From: Psettodes erumei
Lineage: Eukaryota > Chordata > Actinopteri > Pleuronectiformes > Psettodidae
Assembly (NCBI GenBank): GCA_016785225.1
Contig: JAFBJZ010000357.1
Location: forward strand, 3,588,501-3,652,500
DNA: 64,000 nt
Direction of reading: 5' to 3'
Below the pieces are notes generated by a model, which did no database searches, had not been told where the DNA came from, and was given only the letters and a program-made list of their open reading frames with translations. The position numbers were made by a program, and so were the translations under genes. Positions 1 to 13,216 of the stretch are shown here, piece by piece (position 1 is the first letter of the stretch; the number at the start of each line of letters is the position of its first letter).

Positions 1-96
1 AAGTTATTCCCTCAGAAGAGGAGGACAAGAGAGGGCTGGACTCGCGGCTTTCGTTTTCACCGTGTCTCCTCCGGACCCACCAGGAGCCTCTCAACT

Positions 97-150
97 TGCC
101 CCCCTCCCTCGCCTCTCCCCTTCTCCCCCATCTCTCTCCCTATCCTCCAG
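97..150 (+). promoter_or_regulatory. Possible 3' splice site or pyrimidine-rich 5' UTR before STARD10 start
   Basis: A run of almost only C and T ends in tatcctccag, 20 bases before the STARD10 start codon. It reads as a strong polypyrimidine tract and acceptor, so the coding exon may be spliced to an upstream 5' UTR exon outside the window. The alternative is an unspliced pyrimidine-rich 5' UTR. Confidence 0.45.
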
Positions 151-170
151 CTTTCTCCCGGTAGCCAGCC

Positions 171-326
171 ATGTCTGGACAGACCGTGACCATCCCGGAC
201 GACACGGCGTTCGCCAGCTTCAAGGCCCAGTGTCTCTGCGAGGAGGGCTGGAGCATGACCCACAGCAAGGGCGTCACGGTGTGGACCCAGGGTCTCGAGG
301 AAGGGAAGTCCGTCCACAAAATCAAG
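171..326 (+). CDS. stard10: STARD10 coding exon 1
   Basis: Codes for residues 1-52, beginning MSGQTVTIPDD and ending SVHKIK before the donor AAG|gtgagg. It is the N-terminal edge of the START domain. The exon may begin at 151 if the strong 3' splice-site-like sequence at 97-150 is used, or continue upstream to the transcription start. Confidence 0.9.
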
Positions 327-2644
327 GTGAGGCTGCTTCTCCCCACAGGTGTGAAACGTAACGAGGCATTCAGTATTTTCACTGTGGTATGCATTAGGGA
401 CAGCACAAGCACAAAAAGAATGGGGAGAAAAAAAACCTGCTGTAAAAACCTAATGGCAGACAAGTGCTCTTTCTAAATTCCCGTATGACTCAAACTGCTG
501 ACATGCTTTAACCTCAGCTTTTTTGTTTTTTTTTTACACGGTCCCATTATCACTGCAGAATCTTCTCCAAACCACTGTAACAGCAGATTTCAAATGAAAA
601 AAGCATGTGGTGTGTTGTCACTGTGTGAGCACGTAAACAAATGAATGGTGAGAAACAAAACCCCCCCACAAAACAGTATGATGGTAACAGTGCAAATGCA
701 AAGAAGACTTCTTTTTTTCAACCACTGTTGAGTAAGCTCATCCTGTGTGATGTTCATAGGGCAGGGATGTTAATTTAAAATATAGTTTTTAATTTATAAA
801 AGAGAGAAGAGGAGTCAGCCTCAGGGGGCAGGTTTTTCTTCGAGCTGGGAGGGACACATCATCCTTTGCCAGTCAAGCAATTTCTATTCTCTGTGTCACT
901 ATTTCCTCATATGTGGAATAACATTTGCATGCTAGTTTGTTGTCCACGTAACACGTAGGAAGGTGCACAAAAACAAACTAACCTACTACAATATAAATTA
1001 CCAATGAGACAGAAAATGAATCCCTGGATTCAGTTATGAATTTTAGTGTTTTATTCAGTGGTTACACAGGTAATCAAATACCTTTTGGGTTCAATGAAGA
1101 ATGAAGAATATGTGGTTGAAAGTTGTCAATACTCTTGGACATTTTATTGACAAAATGACCCCCTAGCCATAGAACGTGATTAGGGTGGAGTTCGATTTTA
1201 AAAGCAAAAAGTGCAGCAGGTGAAAAAATAAAAGTAATAGTCCCTGAGCATTGTTTAGGCAGGACACCAAAGTGACAGACATGTGAGAGTAGGTCTACTT
1301 GATGAGTAAACTTTGTTATCTATTCAAATAGCAGTCAGGGCAGTTGGGCGCAGTTGTGAGTGTTTGTCTTGGGAATCGATGTGGAGGCGTCATCAGGGCG
1401 GCGATGCCACATAAACCTATGGAAAACAAATTTGCTTTGTTCGATCTCACGCTTCATATTTGAACACAATCATTATTATTGCTTTTGATAGTGTTCTGGG
1501 ATAGAGGCCTAGAAGGGGGGAAAAGCTACTTTAGATGTCAACTTCCCAGCACATGTGGAATAGATGAACTTAGAAGTAGTTTGAATTTGCAGACGTAACA
1601 CAACAGACAAAGTGAAAATTTAATACAACTTTAAGTACACTTTTTAAGTTGTAGTTCTCGGCTCAGGTGATCAGTCTCACCCTTACCTATTAATATGCAA
1701 ATTGTATAAATGCCTGACCGACGTACATGTTTATTTAGGTCAAACGTACACACTCAAAGAAATGGTAAAAGATTATCATCCAAACAATATCAGCAGAATA
1801 ATTTCTTTTACACCACAGTTTTGGTGAAATCTAACAGTAATTGGGAACTTTCGCCCCCTGGAAATGGTTAAAATTGAAAAAGAAGAAGATACAGTTCTAT
1901 GACAGTTGGATTTGATTTTGCCAGTCTCCACTTAGCCTCAGATGTTGGCTCGGAACCCGACTGATTGACAGTTTAGTGCTTAAGTGGCTCCAAACCTCTT
2001 GTAGTGTTGTCTGTTTCACATGAAGACAGATTTGGGAAGGTTGCCTTCCAGCGCCTCTGACCTTTACACTGCAGCTGATCCCTCCTATATGTATACTGTG
2101 TGTGTAGAGAGAAAGAGATGGAAATTGAGCACATTCTCCTCTGTGTAAATGTGCGTGTGCTTTCCTGTTGCTGTATCCGGGTCTGAGGAGTGTGAGCCAG
2201 CCACCCGCTGTTTACTTTTGTTAAATAAAGTGGTGAGTGCTTGCCTGCGTGGGTGTGTGTCTGTGTGCCCAGGGGTGTTATCTTCATGTGCAGGGGCTGC
2301 AACAGCAGAGGGCTTTTTCCCACCCACCCTCCACCCCCCTGTCCGTCTTTGTACCTGTGGGGCAGGTTTCTTTGTGTGTGTGTGTTCGCATTGTGTAGTG
2401 TAGAGTTGAGTAGTGTCATGTTCAGGATAATCAGATTTGTGTAATTCAGCCTCATTTGCCTGTGTGACTCCTCAGGTTATGTTCTGTGTGTGGTCAATGA
2501 GAAGTGTAGAGGGAATAAAGTGCATTGTGTGTTTGTTTCTGGGTGGGGGGGTAAGGTTCTGCTTATTCATACTTATATGGGACAGGTGTGTTTTCTCATG
2601 ACAGCTCTACAAACAGAGAGAAGTAGAAAGTGCCCCCCCCCCCT

Positions 2645-2681
<37 letters not shown>

Positions 2682-5600
2682 GAGTTTGGGTGAGGCTTCT
2701 GTCCATACTGGAACCGGCACTTTATCTTTATGTAAATATGAGAGTTAACAGAAGCTGGATTTTGCATTGTGCATCTCTTCAGTCACATACAGTCAGCCGT
2801 GCACTCTGCAAATATAGAAACATTTAAAACATTAACTGTGTGTAAAAAAAAAAAAAAAAAGTATCATATATGACTGGTGTGCATATGTGGGTAAGGGCAG
2901 GAGTGTTTAGCCTGCCGTAGATACAGCTCTTCTATTTATAGATGGAGTCAAAGCATGCATCTTTACTGATGCATGCCAAATGATTAGTGTGTTGAGGCGT
3001 TTTCCCCCCAACCTCTCCTCCTGTTTTACTTTCTGTCTTTCCTGTAGCGTTAATTGTAGAAAAATTACATCAAAATCAAAGGGAACCGAGTGACAATTGC
3101 AATAATCATTAGTGGTCTAATTATCACCAGCCTCAGTATCATCGTTATCCTTGCCAGTGCCATGTTCATCATGGCTTTCATATCTCAGTGGAATCATAGC
3201 TGTAATCACTCATCATCACATCTTTTGTCAGCACATGACTCCACACACAATGCACAATGTGTGCATGCATGCTTGTGTGTTCGTGTGTGGGTGGCTTTGT
3301 TTACTTTAATAGTTTGACAGAGTGTCAGATGACTGCCTGCTCCTCCTGCATCTCTGCCACACACACACACACACAAGCTGGAGTCTCCTGAGTTTGCCCT
3401 CTCCCATGCTGACACAGAGGGAGGCCCAGCTCTGAATCACAAACTCACCCCACCATTTTTTTTTCATAATTGTCTTCCACAATCATGTATCAGCTCCCAG
3501 AGGAGCAAATGATGAGACTTGACAGGTTGGGGGGAGGCAGGGAAGGAAGGAAAGAGAACAGCAGGGAGAGAACCTGAGTGGGTGAGACAAGGAATGAGGG
3601 TGAGAACGATCAGTGGGTGGAGTGGACTGGGTGTCCGGGGGGTCACAGGACATTGAGCGCAGTGTGGACAGGCTGGAAGAAAACTCCCCCCATCTCTGTT
3701 TTATCTTTCTGAACTCTCTTTCACCCGCCCCTCTCCCTGCTTCATCTGTCGAGTTTACTGAATTAGTATATAATAGAATTACTCACATGCGCCGTACTGA
3801 GCTGGCTGTCTGTCTTCATCCTGTGCTGGACGTCTCTTAGCTACCAACAGTTCTTGTCTTCCACCTTTCCTTTTGGTTCTCTTTCCTCCCCCTTCTCCTG
3901 TTTCGCTTTGCCTGTGGGCACAACACATCCTTTATTCTCCCTGGTCTTCTCTGAACTACAAGTCCTCTGTGAAGCTGTCTGTACACACACACACACACAT
4001 GCACGCACACACACACACACACACAGACACACACACACACACACATGCACATATATCAAATATGATATCCCTCCGATTCAGGTGGTCTGAATTCATGGTA
4101 GTTTTGCAGCCAGCAAAAAATGACTTGGCCCAGTTAATGCAAATTTTCTTCTCAAAATCCCATCCCATACTTTATACAGTGTATTTCCATAGTCCCAGTA
4201 TGGGGAGTTCATATTTCATAGTTAGAAAGAAGCCTGTAATTTCATGGTAAGCACAGTTCCTCCTTCACTGCTGCCAGCAGGAGTCCTGGTGCATTCTCTG
4301 TTCGTAAGCTTGGTTGTATCTGCAGCCGTACCCCTGTTCATTACTGTGCAGACTCACGGGATCATTTCTGGGTACGGTTTAAACTGTTGCCTTTGATAGA
4401 CTGGTATTGCATTAGTTTTGGCAGCGCTGTGGCAGATGACAATCATTAATCACATTTGAACAGTCATGGCACTTCGTCATTTTGGTCAAACAGACCTATT
4501 TTGCCACTGGAGTCACCACGCTCAGGTTTCATAGTCATATCACTCAAAACTTAACTTGCATCCTTTACTTAATTAAAAATAAATATACCATAATGTGAAA
4601 GCATGGTCTGATAAGCAGCAGCTCTGTGATTGAAATGATACTCCCAAAAATGTAAGTATTAACAGTATTTCCAGTGTTTTATTCATCATGCAGAGTGGCC
4701 AGAGTGTTACATTATTATATATTCTACATTATTGCAATATTGCTTATGTGTTAAAGTGTAAGTGGCAATTCCATGTTGTAGTTGGTAAAGATACAGTTAT
4801 AAAGGCGTTGTACACCCAGTAGCAACTTTAATTAATTATCACTGTACAGCACAACACAATCCACTACCATTGTCCAGAACAGTAGCTGCCTGTACAAAAA
4901 CCCTAATGTTCCATTTTGTTGAGCTCATCAAAAATGTTTTTATGTTATTTACTGAGGTCACCATCAAAGCTGAACTAGATAATATTGAGAGGTGTTTCAT
5001 GAGGGGGAAGGACACAGGCACAGGCGCAGCTGCTGCCTGCCTCTCCTCAAATCTCCTGAACGGTAGCTGCACACAGACCCTTCTCAAACGACCTGACCAG
5101 ATGAGGCTAGCAGACATTTTCACATTTCTCTGAAAATAATTTGTCAGTGTCTCGCACTGAAATCATGACGCAGTCTACCTCTTGATCAGGACAGTAAATT
5201 AGCTCCAGTAAAGCCACAGATGAGGGTAATGGTGAGGTTAGACCAGATAACACTGATGCCCTGAGCCACATTCAGATATTTACACACCCATATTCTGTTT
5301 TTATTTTGTTGTCAGCGTTCGGTCTGCCTTCTCACGTTCTCTGCACCCATTGTACATTTCCTTGTTCTCTGTCTTGTGGTTGGAGGATGTCATTTCACCT
5401 CAGTGTTTTCAGTTTCTTTTGTTACATGGTGTTGCTGTTGTGCAGCCCTGTGAGGCTGTTTCTAAGGGCTCTACAAATAAAGCTGATTTAAACGAGTGTG
5501 CACAGCTATAGCTCACACAGTGACCTTGTTTTACCGTGTCCATGTTGGATTCAGAAATAGTTAAATAGCACTTCTCAAATAAGTGGTTTGAGGCATCAAA

Positions 5601-7067
5601 GCAGGATAATTGAGAGTTATAGTTATATCTGGTTCCAGGGCAGTTATTTTTGCTTAATTTGGATATTGTCTGAAAAAGTTTTACCCTCCCACTTTTCTTC
5701 CCTTTTGCATGTCATTGGAGAATAGAGAAGCGTAAAGCTGGGGAATCGCAGAAACTTCAACCTTAGTGTTTGTGAATGTGTCATGTGTTAACAATATGTG
5801 TTAATAAAGATATGCTGTGGGCTCCAGGGATGGTAATTAGTCTAAGAGGCTAAACAAAGAGGGTAAATATGCATACATAATAAACATTAAACATATGTTA
5901 GAACTGTCAGAGCAGCTGAGCATGCAGGTGTTAATATTTAGCTCAAAGCACTTAGACATATTGTTTTACTCTTTCACCTTATTAGTTTTTCTAACCCATA
6001 TCTGATTGAACGCTTCAGGATGTTAAATGGCCAGTGCATATTTTTGCTGTTACACCAAAGGTGAGCACATGATATAATAACACAATTGTATTAACATAAC
6101 ACTTGTTATTGTCATAGACTTAGAGGACACCTTCTGTTTAAACAGCTGTAAAATCAAATGTCGAGTGAAGTTGGTGATCATTTTCTTAAGTAAAGCCCTC
6201 AGGGAACATGGGAAAGATAATAGTAGACTCAGATTTGAATCCTGTAGCCTGATTTATAATGGGAGTTAAAAGTACCAACTACCATTTTGGACCATTTTTT
6301 TTCTCATTTCCTCTTCTTCTGTTGCTCTGTTCATTCTCTTATTCTCTCACTGACTCCTAGTTTCATCGTGTCTGTCAGCCTCCCATGCTCTGTGTGTCTT
6401 CTGGAGCTCACTCCTTTTCTCTTTATGTGACCTTCTCTTTCTGCTCATTATTATTAAGAGTAATTCCCCTGACAATCATCGCTGTAGTAACAGCTTTACT
6501 CTTGGGCTGCGGACCTCTCTCTATGGAGGTGTATTTACAGTGCCGTTTACTCCAAACCTGACATGGCCAGGAGTCTCCATGGTTTTATTAATAACCTGTG
6601 ACACCTACACGAGGCTGGTGCAAGATCAACAAGTATGGATGGATAAACAACTGCCTCCTTTTAGATTTAGCTTTAAAATGTATCTCGTTACTTTATTTCA
6701 AAGGGTTCTTTAAGTAAACTTCAGGGTCCAGAGAAGATGAAACGTAATTTTGGCCCACATTATTTTCTGTGTATGTTACATTGAATCTGGAGTCGCAGCA
6801 AGAAACATGTCAATCTCATTTCTGCTTCAAAACTGTGTGCATCCTTCATGCATTTGTCAAAACAGCAAGGGACCTGTGGACGTGCGTAACCCTTAAAACT
6901 CAGGCAGCCAGACCCCCTCACCCCTCTGCAACCCCTTCAGCTCTCACAACCGTTTGACAGACTGTGTGTGTCTTTTTGTCCGTCTCTGTCTCGCACACAC
7001 ATGGACACTCTCCGGCCATCTGATGTTTAATAGTTTTTACATCACTTGGCATATCTGGGCATGTGTG

Positions 7068-7110
<43 letters not shown>

Positions 7111-10100
7111 CTTTAAAACTGAATATATGCCGGAACACTTATATTGACATAGCTCCTCTGTTTTATTCTGATGCATATCAGTTGAAGGGTGAATATTGAA
7201 TTTAACTGTGCACCCTGTGTGCACCATGATTTGCTTTTGTTCCGCACTTACCTTTGTCAGCATGGATAGCAGGAAACTCTGCAGCTCCCCTCAAAAATGG
7301 CACAGCACTATACAGTGAGTTTATGCAGCTTCATCAAAAATATATGGATTTTCCTACTGCATAGCTTGCATTGGATATATGGTAAATATCCTGTATGCTC
7401 ATTACAATAGTTTAGTGTATAATTCAGCTTCATTAGCTCTGTGTAGTCTTTCTTTATTGCCTCATTACATCCCGTTTCTCTTTCTGTCTCTGTCTCTCAG
7501 TGTCGGATGGTGTGTAAGGACGTGTCAGCTGAGACCATGTACGACGTCCTCCATGACATAGAGTACAGAAAGAAATGGGACACGAACGTCATCGAGACTT
7601 TCGACATCGGGAAACTCACTGTCAATGCCGATGTCGGTTACTACTCATGTATGTAACACACTCACGTGTAAACATATGCTGTTTACAACAAGCGTCTGCA
7701 TTCATTTGTCACTAATATGATTCGGGGCTGTGAAGGGAAGCAGATGCACATATTAGTGCACAATGATCTGTATAATATTGTGTTCATCACAGTTATCTTT
7801 TTTGTGAACAGGGAAGTGTCCAAAACCTCTTCGGAACCGGGACGTCATCACGCTTCGCTCCTGGCTGCCAATAGGGAGAGATTACATCATCATGAACTAC
7901 TCCGTCAAACATGCCGTGAGCACACAGGCACACACATACACACACACACTCTGATCACGCGTGATCATGCCTGAGTGAGCCTGAATTGTATCCAGTTTAG
8001 CAAGCTTAAGGTTATTGTGAAACAAGAAATTAAATCCTCAAATATTTGTAAAAGGGCGACAACACTGAGCGGTGTGTGTTAATCATCTAAAAGTCCACTT
8101 TAATGTGCGATAATGAAAGATGTACTGTGTGCTGGCACTGTCTCAGTTAAAGTATAGGTTAGTTATAATTTGGGAGTCAGTTGATTATGTTTCCGTTTTA
8201 TGTCAGCTTCCAGTCGTTCTTCTTAAGAACCATTTAAGAGCAAAGGCCAGTAAAACAAATAGAATGATTAGAGATTGCTGTGACCATGTGAGTGACTTTC
8301 GGTTTGGAGTTACGCCTGAAACCTCAGCCTGTAGTTTGTCTCTATTTCTGTGTTTCTTGTCCAACTCGGGGAATAGCAAACATTGTCCATTGTAAAAGCT
8401 TGGATTCATCACATCTCTCTTGGGCTGCTACAATCCCTTATTTCCACAAATTGATTAATATAATTAATTGATTGCCTGCTCTGTGAAATGTCACAAAATA
8501 GTGAAAGTGCCTTTCCCAGTGTCCTGAACAACTTGTTTTGTCTGTCTAAAACCAAAGGGTACTTGGTTTACCATCACTAAGGCAAAACCCCCCAGCAAAT
8601 CCTCAAGACTGAAATGCTGGAACCAAATAGCAAAAAAGGGAAAACTTATCTGATCAATCATCTGCCATTTCAGCAATACCATTCCTGCTGTACCTACTAA
8701 ATGCCTGTCTTGTCTGTCCTCCTCCTCTGTTCTCATGTCTTGTTTTCTTTTTCTTTTCTGTCTGCTCCCCAGTCTTTTGTGCTTTTAGTCTTTTTCCCTT
8801 TCTTTTTCTCATTCCCAGTTTCCCTCACTTATATCATGTTTACGAAAGGATAAGACCTCTCATGTGACTGTTGGCTTTTGACTTCCGCTGTGCCTTCCGC
8901 ATTCCTGCATCAATGAGCGGTTACCAGCGTAATAGTGTGTGTGTGTGTGTGTGTGTGTGTGGTACTCTTGGTAATCAGCGGTATTTGAGAGCTTGACTTG
9001 TGGAGTACATCGTAAGGAGACACTCAGTGGAGTGCTGAGTTCATACGTCCTCTGCCAGGAGTCAGTGCTCCATCATACATTTGGAAAGGTTTTCACCAAT
9101 TAGCCCTTAGGATCCATCTGGCGTTGCTTCTCTGGTAACTGGAGTTGGCGCCAGTGTAAAATTGCCACTTGCCATTATAATCTAATTTGCATGAGAGGCC
9201 AATTTTTTTTTTTACCATATTTATGTAAGTGCTCAATCAGTCTATTGAGTGCTGTTTAGCCGCAATGTTAGCATAGCACCAGCCATGGCAAAGCCCTTCT
9301 ATTGGCACGTTGGCCGGTCCAGTTTGGTCCAGTCTGAAGTCCATCCATTCATTTTCAATACCGCTCGTTCAGGCACCTTGGTCACAGGGATGCTTGAGCC
9401 AATCCCAGATGACTCTGGACAGGTTGCCAGTCTATCACAGGGCTGACAGATATAAACATTCACACTCATTCACACATGCATTCACACCTACAGGCAATTT
9501 AGAGCTGCCAGTCAACCTAACCTGCATGTTCCAATACAAGGAGAACAAACTCCACACAGAAAGGACCTTACCAAACTGGGATTCGAACTGAGAGCCTTCT
9601 TGTTGTGAGGCAGCAGTGCTACCCCCAGTCTGAAGTATTTCAACAAATATTGTATGATTTTTTTCCCACAATGCTGGTTCACAGAAAATGCAACCTGCTG
9701 ACTTGCACCCTTTGACTTTTTCTCTGTCGCCATCATCAGTTTGCCTTTTTTTTTTAGTAGCATATCTCCAAAACTCTTGGGTGGATTACCATGAAATTTG
9801 GTTTGCCTTGCAACAAATTATAATCATCAATACCCTCATCCCATCAAATATATTAAATTGTCCAACACTTTGGTTTACAACCAAATACTTGCAAAATGAT
9901 CATTAGTCCCATCAGCCTCAGCTGTACTTGTACCTGTGCAAATTAGCAAATATTAGTATATTAAACTATGGTGAACATGGAAAACATCTCTGTAACCTCG
10001 TGTATACCTGCCAAACAGCATCATATAGCAATAGCATTGTGAGCATTTTAGCATGCTGACATCAGCATTTAGCTCAAAGCATCACTGTGCCTGAGTACAA

Positions 10101-11234
10101 CCTCACAGAGTTGCTTGCATGCTAGTTGTAGCCTATATTCTATTCATTTTGTGAATAAAATAAAATGTCATAAATAACAGAAGCCCATTGCAAGTTACCA
10201 GACCCCACAGTAACATCTTGTTGGTTTTGTCTGACCAAGAGCTAGATGTTACAAGACTGTAGAGTCACCTACGCTTGACGCCTCTCTGGTGATTAATGGA
10301 ATCAAATTTCCTGTAGTCCCTCCTATGAAGAAATCCTCAACATTAACCCTATTAGGAATTTATGATGCTGTCCCTGATTTCCCAGAAGCCTGCAGATGAT
10401 TAACAAAAGCTTTCACTGGATCATTTGGTGAAATTCCTACAGTGTAACCTATTAATAGATAACTACGGGTACCAAATGTGAGAGGAATAGTATGGGGGAA
10501 AAGAGTGGTTTTCTGAAGTTCTCCTCTGATAACAGTTTTTTTTTTAGCTGGCTGCTGCTCTCTGTGCTTCTTAAGTGCTCTGCAGTGTGCCTGTCCCAAT
10601 TAGCACAGGCTAACCAGTGCCATACTTTATCATCATGAATCATAATCTTAGATACATAGTCAAAGGAGCCAGCAGGGGAATAGTGGGCTCAAGATGGCCT
10701 TTGCTACTGTGTTATTCACAGGGTAGTTTGGTCTGAATTTGCATCAGGAATATGAGTGTGAAGTAGAAAAAGCAGATTGACTGGTATCTTAAACATTCAG
10801 CACTGCACACAGCCCTGATATCCAGTGCTTACCCTGCAGACCCTGCATACATTATTTGAACAGTCACAAAGAAGTGAAGATAACGTTTTCAAGGTTGTGT
10901 ACATTATTAGTGTATTCATAGAGATTTGTAAGGTTAGTTTAGTTTCATTTTGACAGAAAAAAACAGGCTGATGAGAAGAATGTGTGTTTGTTTGTTGTCT
11001 CTACAGAAATACCCTCCTAAAAAGGACATTGTGCGAGCTGTGTCCATTCAGACTGGCTACATGATCCAGAGCCAGGGACCCAACACCTGTACCCTCACGT
11101 ACATGGCCCAGGTAGATCCACGAGGTAATTCAATGAACACACACACACACACACACATACACACAATCAGAAGTAATCAGCACGCAAGGACAAACTCATG
11201 CAGAGTGCACACACAAAGAAGGCAGATTACACAG

Positions 11235-11283
<49 letters not shown>

Positions 11284-11920
11284 AGGTGCATAGCGCATGC
11301 TCCAACTTCAAATGAATGATTCATTCCCCTGCCTTTATGTCAAAATGAGTCGTCATAGTAACCATATGAAGGACAGAGTCTATTTCACTCTCCTGCCTCT
11401 CTCCCTCTTTCTCTTCTCTTTCCCCTCTTTTTCTTTTTTGGTCTATTTTTTCCTATTCATTAGCTCTTCTCTTGCACCATGAGAGTGAATGTGTAAATCT
11501 CTTTAATTAGCCATTTGTAATGTGTAAGTTTGTGTGTGCGTGAGTGCAAAGCTTCATTTTGATCCTGGATGACATGACATGTAATAAAACAACCTTTTAA
11601 TCCCTCTGTTATGTCTCCCACCTCCTTACCTCTTGTCTCTCTTTCTGTCTCACTTTTATACCCTCTCATTCTCACACTTTGTGTCTCTCTCTTTCTCTTC
11701 CTCTTTTTGCAGGTTCATTACCCAAGTGGGTTGTCAACAAGTCTTCCCTTCACCTTGCTCCCCGCGTAAGTAATTCGCAGATTAACACAAATTGTGGGAG
11801 GGCTTTGTACGCTCGTACAGAGCGATGCAGACCAGAAACATACCGTGTATTGCATTTTTTTGTCTGTTTGAGGGTGTATGCATATTTGTTGAAATAGGGC
11901 AAAGACTCTATCTCGAGAGA

Positions 11921-11964
<44 letters not shown>

Positions 11965-13172
11965 ACCATGGGATAGAGGAATCCCTTGATGACAGCCAAA
12001 AAAAAGAAACTCAGTGAGATGTAGAAACCCACTGAAAATCGGCTTGCTGACAACTTCAGTATCATAACTGCTGCAAGAAATTTGTATCATTCACAAGTCT
12101 AGCTATAAATTCAGTGTTACCATTTCATTCGTCTTTTTAAACCAGAGGTAATTTTAGTTTTATGCCCATTTATATGTAGTCGCTCTTGCACCTTTGGTTC
12201 TATGAGAAATGTGTAAAGGCACCTGATGACTTGGCTGGGGAATTAAATTTCTATCTTTAGGTGCCCTCCCAATATCGCCCTCTTGATGGCTGTACCTCCT
12301 TTTTCATCTCTGCAGATATCTCCATCTTTCATCACTTTCCCCTGTAGTTCTCTTTTTTCCTCTCTCTGTATTGTTCAACTCTGTTGAATTTAGTCCTGTC
12401 CAGCTGAAGAGGTTATGTTTTGCTCATTGAATTCGAAGGAGTCAGTGCACACAGAGAGTATCAGTATGACTGACTGAGAACCAAGTGTGTTGATACATTT
12501 GATAGAGGAAAGGCTGTCTAAAGACATGAAGGAGTACACACTTTCCCAGTCTGATAAATCAGAGAGGTCAGTTCTCAAGGATAAGCAGTTAGGTGTAACA
12601 GTAGCACTCATTGGAAGGATTCAAACTGTCCAAAGCATAAAATATACATAGGACAAATTGTCTACATGAGATCTACGGTGTAACACAGGTCATCGGGTAT
12701 AGTTAACGCAAGTCGGGAGGTATATGATATCACAGAAAGGAATAGTTCTGTCGTAAAACATATAGGATTGTAAGGAAAGATTCCAATAAGGGAGGTGTCA
12801 CTTGAAGGTTCACATTACACAGTGTTGACAACGAATGAAAATTGGCAACATGTTCAGGTGCAAGTTGTCTCTAGCAGTTGCTGCCATTGTTTCCTCTCTG
12901 ATAAAGGAAGTTGTTAAGTATCATTGAACATCTGTCGCAAAATAAAAAGGTCTTCTTCTTTCATTCCTTCTAGGTGATGAAGAAGATCAACAAAGCCTGT
13001 TTGAAGTATTTAGAGTGGAAGCAGAGACACAACCCTGGCTTCAAGCCCTGGCTCTATCCCGAACAGACTACATTACCCAGCATCTCACTGTCTGAGCTGA
13101 GCATCCAGCGTGCTGAGAGCCTGGAGAATATTGATGAGAGCTCTCTGGCTGAGGCCCAGGAGAGAGAAGACA

Positions 13173-13216
<44 letters not shown>

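Larger units (their letters stand above)
7916..11006 (+). other. stard10: STARD10 intron 3 with teleost repeats
   Basis: This 3.1 kb intron holds (GT)n near 8935-8960 and two adjacent teleost interspersed-repeat remnants at 9341-9626 and 9761-10132, listed separately. No coding segment was seen. Confidence 0.85.
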
